From the NCBI GenBank assembly GCA_945873675.1, contig CAMCEP010000176.1:1-6166 (forward strand): a stretch of DNA of 6,166 nucleotides. The letters run 5' to 3'. The stretch's first letter is position 1, and every line of letters starts with the position of its first letter. The translations under genes were made by a program, and so were the position numbers. Source of the DNA: Asaia bogorensis (GTDB lineage: Bacteria > Pseudomonadota > Alphaproteobacteria > Acetobacterales > Acetobacteraceae). Positions 1-5,041 of this stretch are shown here, piece after piece. Under the pieces are notes generated by a model that was given only the letters and a program-made list of their open reading frames with translations, searched no databases and had not been told where the DNA came from.

Positions 1-917
1 CCCTTGTCAGCGCGCAGGGCAATTGGCCAACGGGCCCCATTCGCTTCATCGGGCTTTTCCCGCCAGGGGGTGGCACGGATATCCTATCCCGCATCTGGTG
101 CATTAAAATGAGCGAGATCACCGGCCAGCAATTCGTGGTCGAAAATCGCTCTGGTTCTGGTGGCAATGTGGGGACGGAAGCGATTGCGCGGTCCACGCCG
201 GATGGCAATACCATTGGGCTTGCATCGGTTGCACCGCTTGCGATTTCGCCCACACTTTATTCGCGGCTGAATTACAACCCCGCGCGCGACATCGCGCTGA
301 TCTCCGGCCTGTGGCAATTGCCGAATATGCTTGTGGTGAACAATGATGTTCCGGCGCGGACCGTCCCTGAACTGATCGCTTTGCTGAAGGCCAATCCGGG
401 CAAATATGCCTTTGCGTCATCCGGGTCCGGCACCACGGTTCACCTTTCCGGTGAGATGTTCAAATACCTCGCTGGCGTGGATATGCTGCATGTGCCCTAT
501 CGCGGGGCGGCGCCGGCGCATATTGATCTGGCGGGCGGGCGCGTGCACATGATTTTTGACAATATCCCGCAGGCTTTGGCCTTGGCGCGTGATGGCAAGG
601 TGCGCGCGCTGGCGGTTACGGGCGCGCAGCGTAGCCCGCAAGCACCTGAAATTCCTGCCTTGGCGGAATTCCTGCCCGGCTTTGAAATTTCTTCCTGGGG
701 TGGCGTTTGCGCGCCGGCTGGGATTTCCCCCGCACTCATCCGGCGCATCAATGAACTGACGAAGCAATCGCTGGACAGTGAGGATATCAAGAAGCGCTTC
801 TACGATAATGGCGCGACCACCTGGTACACGACGCCAGAGGAATTCGTGAAATTCCGCGCCGATAATGAAGCCGCCTTCGCGCCGCTGATCCGCGCATCCG
901 GCGCCAAGGTGGATTGA
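1..917 (+). CDS. TTT/Bug-family periplasmic substrate-binding protein, 5' truncated by window edge
   Basis: The frame is open from the left edge (first whole codon at 3) to TGA at 915-917, giving 304 visible residues. The first ATG at 108 is internal: the codons before it read LVSAQGNWPTGPIRF and then a PPGGGTDIL loop, which is the end of an export signal and the first strand and ligand loop of a mature Bug protein. Further family landmarks follow: VENRSGSGGNVGTE (visible residues 46-59), FASSGSG (137-143), HVPYRG (163-168) and RALAVTG. The family (TctC fold, Bordetella uptake genes) binds carboxylates or similar small organic ligands in the periplasm, with or without a TctAB membrane partner; none is seen here. 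Only the start codon and most of the signal peptide should be missing. The ligand cannot be read from sequence. It is a paralogue of the gene at 5042-6019. Family assignment is very secure. Confidence 0.93.
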   Translation, partial: LVSAQGNWPTGPIRFIGLFPPGGGTDILSRIWCIKMSEITGQQFVVENRSGSGGNVGTEAIARSTPDGNTIGLASVAPLAISPTLYSRLNYNPARDIALISGLWQLPNMLVVNNDVPARTVPELIALLKANPGKYAFASSGSGTTVHLSGEMFKYLAGVDMLHVPYRGAAPAHIDLAGGRVHMIFDNIPQALALARDGKVRALAVTGAQRSPQAPEIPALAEFLPGFEISSWGGVCAPAGISPALIRRINELTKQSLDSEDIKKRFYDNGATTWYTTPEEFVKFRADNEAAFAPLIRASGAKVD

Positions 918-925
918 GAAAAGTC

Positions 926-951
926 GCGCGCGGCCAGATTACGCCGCGCGC
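926..951 (-). terminator. GC-rich hairpin between convergent genes, probable terminator of the rhodanese transcript
   Basis: GCGCGCGGC (926-934) and GCCGCGCGC (943-951) form a perfect 9-bp stem with an 8-base loop. Read leftwards, the stem is followed by GACTTTTCTC, a short U tract, as in a rho-independent terminator. The stem overlaps the last codons of the leftward rhodanese gene and lies 8 bases beyond the stop of the rightward Bug gene. In the rightward direction there is no T run after the stem, so termination there would be weaker. Confidence 0.5.
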
Positions 952-1466
952 CGATTCCACGGCATCAACGCCAGCAAATTTGCCATGGGGCAAAGCCCCA
1001 TAATGCCGGCAAAAACCAGGCCCGCACCGACAAAAGCGGAAAGCCCATGAAAGCGCGGGTCCACAAGCGCGCCCAGTGCTGCGCCAAGCACCACCAGGCT
1101 ACCCGCAGTGATCTGCACCTGCCGCATGATGGGCAATGGTGCGCGTTTGTCTTCCGCGAGTTTCACGCCGGCGGCACTCAGCGCGCCAATCCCACCCTCC
1201 ACAAGCATCACGCGACAGCCAGGCACGGCGGCGGCCAAGGCAGGCGCGTTCTGCACCGTGCGGCTGCCCGATTGGCAATGGAAAATCACCGTGGACCCAG
1301 TTGGGATGCCAAGCGGGCCACTCCCCAGCCGAGAGGCCGGCGCATGGGCTGAGCCCGGCACATGGCTCCGCGCACGTTCATCCGCTTCGCGAATATCCAC
1401 CAGCACGGCTTCCCCGTTAGCGATCAGGCCGGCGGCCTCACGGGCGGAAATGGTTTCGGTGGTCAT
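939..1466 (-). CDS. Rhodanese-like protein with C-terminal DUF2892-type membrane anchor
   Basis: This 175-residue protein has a rhodanese domain at about residues 5-105, including the VDIRE strand, an HVPGSAHAP turn and the active-site loop CQSGSR with nucleophile Cys64. Two hydrophobic helices follow (about 117-135 and 141-168) with a GLCPM motif carrying Cys159, typical of the YgaP-like/DUF2892 inner-membrane module. Rhodanese domains carry persulfide sulfur on the active cysteine, and this architecture usually belongs to sulfide or sulfane-sulfur detoxification. The ATG at 1466 is chosen because AGGGA lies 8 bases upstream. An in-frame GTG at 1490 would add eight residues (MSVPGNPA), but it has a poor ribosome site and would sit at or before the start point of the candidate promoter at 1495-1523. 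It lies 67 bases downstream of fzlA on the same strand, so co-transcription is possible. The specific sulfur substrate is unknown. Confidence 0.9.
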   Translation of the reverse strand: MTTETISAREAAGLIANGEAVLVDIREADERARSHVPGSAHAPASRLGSGPLGIPTGSTVIFHCQSGSRTVQNAPALAAAVPGCRVMLVEGGIGALSAAGVKLAEDKRAPLPIMRQVQITAGSLVVLGAALGALVDPRFHGLSAFVGAGLVFAGIMGLCPMANLLALMPWNRRAA

Positions 1467-1494
1467 GGCGGGGTTCCCTGGAACACTCACCCAC

Positions 1495-1523
1495 CAGATA
1501 AATTAGCGTTGTCTTATATTCAA
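1495..1523 (-). promoter_or_regulatory. Candidate sigma70-type promoter for the rhodanese gene
   Basis: On the minus strand, TTGAAT (1523-1518), a 17-base spacer and TATCTG (1500-1495) lie in an AT-rich island between the fzlA stop and the rhodanese start. Transcription would begin near 1488, about 20 bases before the ATG at 1466, leaving room for the AGGGA ribosome site. The -10 box matches consensus only in its first three bases, so this is tentative. Confidence 0.3.
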
Positions 1524-1533
1524 GAAAAAAGCG

Positions 1534-2202
1534 TCAAAAATCCAAATCGGCATAATGTTCGGGCGGGATCAGGCCGCTGATCCGGTCCTGCAGCAGGGGC
1601 CGGAAGGATGGCCGGGATTTCACCCGCGCATACCAATCCTTGGCGGCATCATTCAGCGCCCAATCCACATCGCCCAGGTAATCCAGCGCGGACAGATGCG
1701 CCGCCGCCGCCAAATCCGCGAGTGAAAGGGCATTGCCCCCCAGCCAGGGCCGCGTTTCCGCAAGCCATCCTAGGTAATCCAGATGCGGGCGCAAATTGGC
1801 ATAGCCGGCACGAATGGCCCCGGCGTCTGGGTTCCCCCGGCCCATAAGCTGCTTCATCTGCTTTTCGAACAGCAGGTTCCGCCCGACTTCCAGGTGGAAC
1901 TTACCATCAAACCAGGCCACCAGGCGCCGGATTTCCGCCCTTTCCCCAAGTGACCGCCCCAGCAGCGGCATATCCGGATAGGCTTCATCCAGGTATTCGC
2001 AGATGGCGTAGGAATCGATGATGCAAAAGCCGTTTTCTTCCTGCAGCACCGGCACCGTACAGGCAGGGTTGATGGCCAGGAATTCCTCGCGCCTTTCCCA
2101 GACCCTTTCGACCCGAAGATCAAAGGGAATGCGCTTTTCCGCCAGAGCAAGCCGCACCTTGCGCGCATAGGGAGAGAGGGGAAGGTGATAGAGAATCCGC
2201 AC
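1534..2202 (-). CDS. fzlA: FtsZ-binding protein FzlA (GST-fold cell-division protein)
   Basis: This 222-residue glutathione-S-transferase-fold protein has an N-terminal thioredoxin-like domain: YHLPLSPYARKVRLAL at 5-20, the TVPVL cis-proline turn (Pro51) and IDS at 62-64. An all-helical C-terminal domain follows, with AWFDGKF (96-102), the N-capping segment LSLADLAAAAHLSALDYLGD (159-178) and KSRPSFRPLL (195-204). The C-terminus ends HYADLDF. Length, the AWFD segment and the conserved tail match FzlA as I recall it from Caulobacter, where it binds FtsZ, shapes curved filaments and is linked to FtsW/FtsI-driven constriction; it is reported not to act as a normal glutathione enzyme. The GTG at 2202 is chosen because the alignable protein begins RILYH there; the next in-frame start, ATG at 2313, would add 37 unrelated residues and has no ribosome site. 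No strong Shine-Dalgarno precedes GTG. The gene is divergent from the aminotransferase. A generic GST is the alternative. Confidence 0.87.
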   Translation of the reverse strand: MRILYHLPLSPYARKVRLALAEKRIPFDLRVERVWERREEFLAINPACTVPVLQEENGFCIIDSYAICEYLDEAYPDMPLLGRSLGERAEIRRLVAWFDGKFHLEVGRNLLFEKQMKQLMGRGNPDAGAIRAGYANLRPHLDYLGWLAETRPWLGGNALSLADLAAAAHLSALDYLGDVDWALNDAAKDWYARVKSRPSFRPLLQDRISGLIPPEHYADLDF

Positions 2203-2208
2203 CGCGCG

Positions 2209-2237
2209 CTTATGCCACCCGCCTGCCGCCGGTGCAA
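2209..2237 (-). promoter_or_regulatory. Weak candidate promoter immediately before fzlA
   Basis: On the minus strand, TTGCAC (2237-2232), a 17-base spacer and CATAAG (2214-2209) precede the fzlA GTG by only six bases, so transcription would start at or next to the start codon. The -35 box matches consensus at three of six bases and the -10 box at four of six. If it is used, the mRNA would be leaderless or nearly so, which would explain the missing ribosome site. The rest of the 156-base divergent spacer shows no better promoter on either strand. Confidence 0.25.
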
Positions 2238-2344
2238 AGCAAGGCCCCGATAAAAGGGATGCACGACGCCAGAAAACATGATGAAGTGGCCATCCAAGGC
2301 GGGAAGAAACCATGGCTCTGCGCAGCAGCGACCCGCCCCAGAAT

Positions 2345-2350
2345 AAGGAG
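2345..2350 (+). promoter_or_regulatory. Ribosome binding site that fixes the aminotransferase start
   Basis: AAGGAG at 2345-2350 lies 8 bases before ATG 2359. The in-frame GTG at 2350 shares its first base with this site and therefore cannot be the start it serves. Confidence 0.8.
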
Positions 2351-2358
2351 TGAAGCGT

Positions 2359-3690
2359 ATGACACCGCCGCTTGATGCATCCGCCGCGCCGCGCAATTCC
2401 GATCTGGAAGCGGCATTGGCCGAAGCGCGGGAGAATTATTCCCGCGCCCGCCCCAATAGCGCCACCGCGCACGAGAAAGCCCGCGCCGTGATGCCGGGCG
2501 GCAATACGCGCAGCACATTATTCTACACGCCCTTCCCGACTGCCATGAAAAGCGGCCAGGGCTGTTATCTGGAAGATATTGACGGCAACAAATACCTCGA
2601 CCTTTGCGGCGAATATACAGCGGGGCTGTTTGGTCATTCTGATCCGCGCATTCAGGCGCTGCTGTTCCAAGTGATCCAGAACGGCATCAGCCTGGCGTCA
2701 GTCGGCGAGAATGAGGCGAAGCTTGCCGCCATTCTCTGCGCGCGGTTCCCCGCGCTAGAAATGGTGCGCTTCACCAATAGCGGGACCGAGGCGAATCTGA
2801 TGGCCGTCGCGGCCGCGCGCGCGCATACCGGGCGCAGCAAGATCATCGCCTTCCGTGGCGGCTATCATGGCGGGGTAATGAGCTTCGTCACCGGTGGCAG
2901 TGTGGTGAATGCGCCGTTTTCGGTGACGCTTGCTGAATATAATGACCTGCCCGGCACACTGGCGCTGATCCGCGAACACGCGGCTGATCTGGCTGCTGTA
3001 TTGCTGGAACCCATGATGGGCAGCGGCGGCTGCATTCCTGGCTCGCGCGAATTCCTGGCGGGGCTGCGCGACGCCACGCGCGAAGTGGGCGCCATGCTGA
3101 TTTTCGATGAGGTGATGACCAGCCGTCATACGGCAGGTGGCCTGCAAAAGCTGCATGGCATCACGCCTGATCTTGTCTCCCTCGGCAAATATATCGCGGG
3201 CGGCATGTCCTTCGGCGCCTTTGGCGGGCGCGCGGATGTCATGTCTGTCTTTGACTCGCACAAGCCCGGCGCTTTGGTGCATTCCGGCACCTTCAACAAC
3301 AACGTCCTGTCCATGTCCGCGGGCATGCTGGCCATGGGCGAGATTTTTGATGACAGCGCGGCAGAGGCGCTGCGCAAGCGCGGCGATGGGCTGCGTGATG
3401 CGCTGAACGCGATTTGCGCCAAGCATGGTGTTGCCATGCAATTCACCGGCATTGGCAGCATGGTGCAGCCGCATTTCCGCCTGGGGCAGATCCTGCGCCC
3501 CTATACCGCGACCGCGCAGGAGGAAGGGCTTCGGGAATTGTTCTTCCTGGATATGATGAAGGCCGGGATTTACATCGCGCGGCGCGGCATGGTGGCGCTT
3601 AGCCTGCCGGTGGGTGAGGCGGAACTCGCGCGCTATATCGCGGCGGCGGAGGAATTCTGCGCTTCCCGCAAGCCGCTGATGGCGGGGTGA
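2359..3690 (+). CDS. Class-III PLP aminotransferase, glutamate-1-semialdehyde-aminomutase-like
   Basis: This 443-residue cytosolic PLP enzyme shows the full class-III set: VMPGGNTRS near 44-52, DIDGNKYLDLCGEYTAGLFGH (about 74-93), NSGTEAN at 140-146 for cofactor phosphate binding, GGYHGG near 167-172, IFDEVMTSR with the pyridine-nitrogen aspartate at 250, and SLGKYIAGG with Schiff-base Lys277. GTFNNN at 310-315 replaces the GTxxGNP loop of true HemL. Alphaproteobacteria generally make 5-aminolevulinate from glycine and succinyl-CoA, so a HemL role is unlikely. Relatives act as transaminases or aminomutases on amino acids, beta-amino acids or amines; the substrate here is not readable. The ATG at 2359 is set by AAGGAG 8 bases upstream. 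The gene stands alone, divergent from fzlA and followed by the palindromic repeat array; no partner gene is adjacent. It is full length with all catalytic residues intact. The class is secure, the exact reaction is not. Confidence 0.92.
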   Translation: MTPPLDASAAPRNSDLEAALAEARENYSRARPNSATAHEKARAVMPGGNTRSTLFYTPFPTAMKSGQGCYLEDIDGNKYLDLCGEYTAGLFGHSDPRIQALLFQVIQNGISLASVGENEAKLAAILCARFPALEMVRFTNSGTEANLMAVAAARAHTGRSKIIAFRGGYHGGVMSFVTGGSVVNAPFSVTLAEYNDLPGTLALIREHAADLAAVLLEPMMGSGGCIPGSREFLAGLRDATREVGAMLIFDEVMTSRHTAGGLQKLHGITPDLVSLGKYIAGGMSFGAFGGRADVMSVFDSHKPGALVHSGTFNNNVLSMSAGMLAMGEIFDDSAAEALRKRGDGLRDALNAICAKHGVAMQFTGIGSMVQPHFRLGQILRPYTATAQEEGLRELFFLDMMKAGIYIARRGMVALSLPVGEAELARYIAAAEEFCASRKPLMAG

Positions 3691-3770
3691 TAGGGTAAGG
3701 CGTGGCTTGCGGCAGCATGAACTTCATGGGCTAGCCCCGCTCTGAAGCCCACAACAATCCGGGGGTTTAA
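3691..3770. other. Spacer after the aminotransferase with a CTAG palindrome
   Basis: This stretch has no gene that I can support. It contains the perfect 10-base palindrome GGGCTAGCCC at 3728-3737. There is no stem followed by a T run, so no intrinsic terminator for the aminotransferase is visible before the repeat array begins at 3771. Confidence 0.5.
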
Positions 3771-3920
3771 GCATTTTCAAGCCAAGTGGGAACCACTTGG
3801 CGACTCGGAAAATGCGACCCAAAAACAAGCATTTTCAAGCCAAGTGGGAACCACTCGGCGGCTCGGAAAATGCGGCCAGAAAACAAGCATTTTCAAGCCA
3901 GATGGGCCCGCTTGGCTTGA
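3771..3920. repeat. Tandem array of palindromic (REP-like) repeats, 58-base period
   Basis: Units begin at 3771, 3829 and 3887, exactly 58 bases apart. Units 1 and 2 are 45 bases each, separated by 13-base A-rich linkers. Each full unit has outer arms GCATTTTC and GAAAATGC, and inside them a hairpin GCCAAGTGG-GAA-CCACTTGGC (3781-3801 in unit 1, a perfect 9-bp stem with a GAA loop). Unit 2 differs by one base in the inner right arm (CCACTCGG). Unit 3 keeps GCATTTTC but has lost the GAAAATGC arm; it instead folds TCAAGCCA (3893-3900) with TGGCTTGA (3913-3920). The GTGGGAACC core resembles intergenic palindromes scattered through rhizobial and other alphaproteobacterial genomes. The array lies between convergent genes, and read leftwards units 2 and 3 are followed by TTGTTTT, so it may end transcription of the small gene at 3954-4286. 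It carries no transposase. Confidence 0.9.
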
Positions 3921-3953
3921 GACTAGTCTAAAAACGTTATCTTGGTCCCAAAT

Positions 3954-4286
3954 CTACAGTCCGGACTTGCGGTCTCGGAGACCCGTTCCGGGTGAATCCC
4001 GCCAATTGGCCCATTTCGGCAATTCAAGCGCCAATCCGCGGTGATCACACGGAATGACATAGGAAGGAGGGAAGTCCCTCACCAGGGCTAGAGCCACACC
4101 GCGTGGGCGGGAATACCCGGCAAGCTCTATATCGAGAGCACCCCTTTCAGTGATACGGCGGATTTTTCCCCATTCCCCTGCCACAGCGGTGGGTGAGGAG
4201 CCGGCCTCTGATCTGATAAGGCGAACGAGGTCACCTACCTCCAGGATCGGATTAGGACGTCCATCGGCATGGAATGATAGTTTCAT
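3954..4286 (-). CDS. Small uncharacterised protein, possible SH3/KOW-like fold
   Basis: I do not recognise this 110-residue protein. Its central part, LEVGDLVRLIRSEAG (15-29) and then GEWGKIRRI (38-46), GALDIELAGYSRPRG (49-63) and VALALVRDFPPSYVIPC (64-80), alternates short hydrophobic strands with glycine turns. This pattern resembles a small beta-barrel of SH3/KOW type, which is inference only. It has no signal peptide or membrane segment, and the last 25 residues look disordered. The ATG at 4286 is chosen because AGGT lies 9 bases upstream; the in-frame GTG at 4292 would have only 3 bases between AGGT and the start. It is divergent from the FlaG-like gene at 4454 and converges on the aminotransferase, with the repeat array just beyond its stop. 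Composition and length favour a real gene over a chance frame, but no family match supports it. Confidence 0.6.
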   Translation of the reverse strand: MKLSFHADGRPNPILEVGDLVRLIRSEAGSSPTAVAGEWGKIRRITERGALDIELAGYSRPRGVALALVRDFPPSYVIPCDHRGLALELPKWANWRDSPGTGLRDRKSGL

Positions 4287-4351
4287 ATGCACATTACCTG
4301 CTCAATCTTTGGGGGAGTTAAGTTTCCACAATCTTAAAACGGCTAGGCTTG

Positions 4352-4377
4352 TTATCATATCCCTATCGTAGCGATAA
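4352..4377. promoter_or_regulatory. Nested inverted repeat, candidate operator in a divergent spacer
   Basis: TATCG (4364-4368) and CGATA (4372-4376) are perfect arms around TAG. They sit inside wider arms TTATC (4352-4356) and GATAA (4373-4377), whose right arm overlaps the inner one. Another CGATA follows at 4383-4387. The site lies in the AT-rich spacer between two divergent small genes, a typical place for a shared regulator to bind. No regulator gene is in view, and AT-rich DNA yields short palindromes by chance. Confidence 0.3.
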
Positions 4378-4404
4378 GATTTCGATACAAAATAAAAAAA
4401 TTTC

Positions 4405-4433
4405 TTGACTCTCGCGTGCCTGCTGGATACGAA
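4405..4433 (+). promoter_or_regulatory. Candidate promoter for the FlaG-like gene
   Basis: TTGACT (4405-4410), a 17-base spacer and TACGAA (4428-4433) follow an A-rich stretch (4388-4400) that could act as an UP-type element. The -35 box is good (five of six) but the -10 box matches at only three positions. Transcription would start near 4440, leaving a leader of about 14 bases before ATG 4454. Confidence 0.4.
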
Positions 4434-4453
4434 ATAGAGTTGAGATCACGCAA

Positions 4454-4873
4454 ATGATTAACTTCATTTCATCCCCCCAACTCCCCTCCCAAGAAGGTCT
4501 CCGACCTTCTTCCGGGTCGGTAGGGGCCCCGCGCGCTACCGGTTCAGTGCCTCCTACAGCCTCCGCAGACCTCGGGCCTGCCAATCCGCGTATGCGTATT
4601 GACCCGGATTTGGGCATGGTAGTGATCGAGTTCCGCGATTCATCAGGCCGCGTAAGCGTAAGCCTACCCTCCCCTCGGGAACTCAAGGCTTATCGCGAAT
4701 CAGTACTTTTTGGCGCCGAACTGCCTTCGGACATACAGCTTTTGAACTTTGTCGCCGAACCTTCAGGCGCGGACCGTCCGGTCGCCCCGCTTCCGCCCAA
4801 AAAGGAAGCTGCCCCTCTTCCGAGTGTTGGTGGCGATGCTCCGTCATCCAATGGGCTCAACAAGGTAGCCTGA
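4454..4873 (+). CDS. Small protein with FlaG-like core and disordered ends
   Basis: This 139-residue protein has a Ser/Pro-rich N-terminal 46 residues, a compact core at about 47-80 (MRIDPDLGMVVIEFRDSSGR, then VSVSLPSPRELKAY) and a Pro/Ala-rich tail. The core follows the FlaG pattern of D, turn, G, VV, strand, D/S-G-x-V and then (I/L)P-x-x-E-L. FlaG proteins are small flagellar accessory proteins of uncertain role. No flagellin, hook-cap or other flagellar gene is in view, so the assignment is tentative. Start ATG 4454 has only a weak GAG 9 bases upstream; the core could also be made from Met47. Codons such as GTA, CTA, TCA, CCT and ATA are more frequent than in the large neighbouring genes, fitting low expression or foreign origin. 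The early coding region holds a strong hairpin at 4491-4511. It is divergent from the gene at 3954-4286. Confidence 0.65.
   Translation: MINFISSPQLPSQEGLRPSSGSVGAPRATGSVPPTASADLGPANPRMRIDPDLGMVVIEFRDSSGRVSVSLPSPRELKAYRESVLFGAELPSDIQLLNFVAEPSGADRPVAPLPPKKEAAPLPSVGGDAPSSNGLNKVA
4491..4511 (+). repeat. Perfect hairpin inside the start of the FlaG-like gene
   Basis: AAGAAGGTC (4491-4499), a TCC loop and GACCTTCTT (4503-4511) make a 9-bp perfect stem with a 3-base loop, 37 bases after the start codon. A second, weaker stem follows: CGGTAG (4518-4523) with CTACCG (4536-4541). No T run follows either, so termination is unlikely; an effect on translation or mRNA stability is possible. Confidence 0.6.
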
Positions 4874-5041
4874 ACGGCAGAACTTTTGCTGTGGATATCA
4901 GCAGCAATAGCCGCTGCCCCACGCGATAAACTTCCCACCGGCATGCTTCACAGCATCTTGATAGTGGTGCCGCCCAGGAAGGGGCTTTAGGCTCCCATCA
5001 TAAGGGCGCGTGAGAAGCCCGAAACAGAAGGAGGATACGCC
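4874..5041 (+). promoter_or_regulatory. Spacer upstream of the second Bug gene, with a strong ribosome binding site
   Basis: This 168-base stretch has no gene or convincing promoter. Its firm element is AAGGAGG at 5028-5034, 7 bases before ATG 5042. That spacing selects 5042 over the second in-frame ATG at 5048. A short GCAGC/GCTGC stem (4901-4917) lacks a T run and is not a convincing terminator for the gene before it. Confidence 0.75.

Noticed and set aside
2350..2358. GTG 2350 as the aminotransferase start
   Set aside because: It overlaps the Shine-Dalgarno AAGGAG, which is correctly spaced for ATG 2359.
1854..2396. 180-codon minus-strand frame overlapping fzlA in another frame
   Set aside because: It is a frame-shifted reading of the FzlA gene, Cys/Trp/Arg-rich and without homology pattern.
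2203..2472. N-terminal extension of FzlA to ATG 2313 or 2472
   Set aside because: The added residues show no GST-fold similarity, overlap the divergent spacer and aminotransferase start, and lack a ribosome site.
2755..3474. 239-codon open frame on the minus strand inside the aminotransferase
   Set aside because: It is an antisense shadow of a well-conserved gene; its translation is rich in His, Arg and Ala without domain features.
3771..3920. CRISPR array
   Set aside because: The repeats are long perfect palindromes with short, nearly identical 13-base A-rich linkers in place of unique spacers, only three units occur, and there is no cas gene.
3844..4044. 66-codon plus-strand frame starting in the repeat array
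   Set aside because: It begins within a palindromic repeat and runs antisense to the small gene at 3954-4286; no ribosome site.
4363..4686. 107-codon minus-strand frame across the divergent spacer and the FlaG-like gene
   Set aside because: It reads through the AT-rich control region and antisense to the FlaG-like core; its translation has no domain pattern and its start has no ribosome site.
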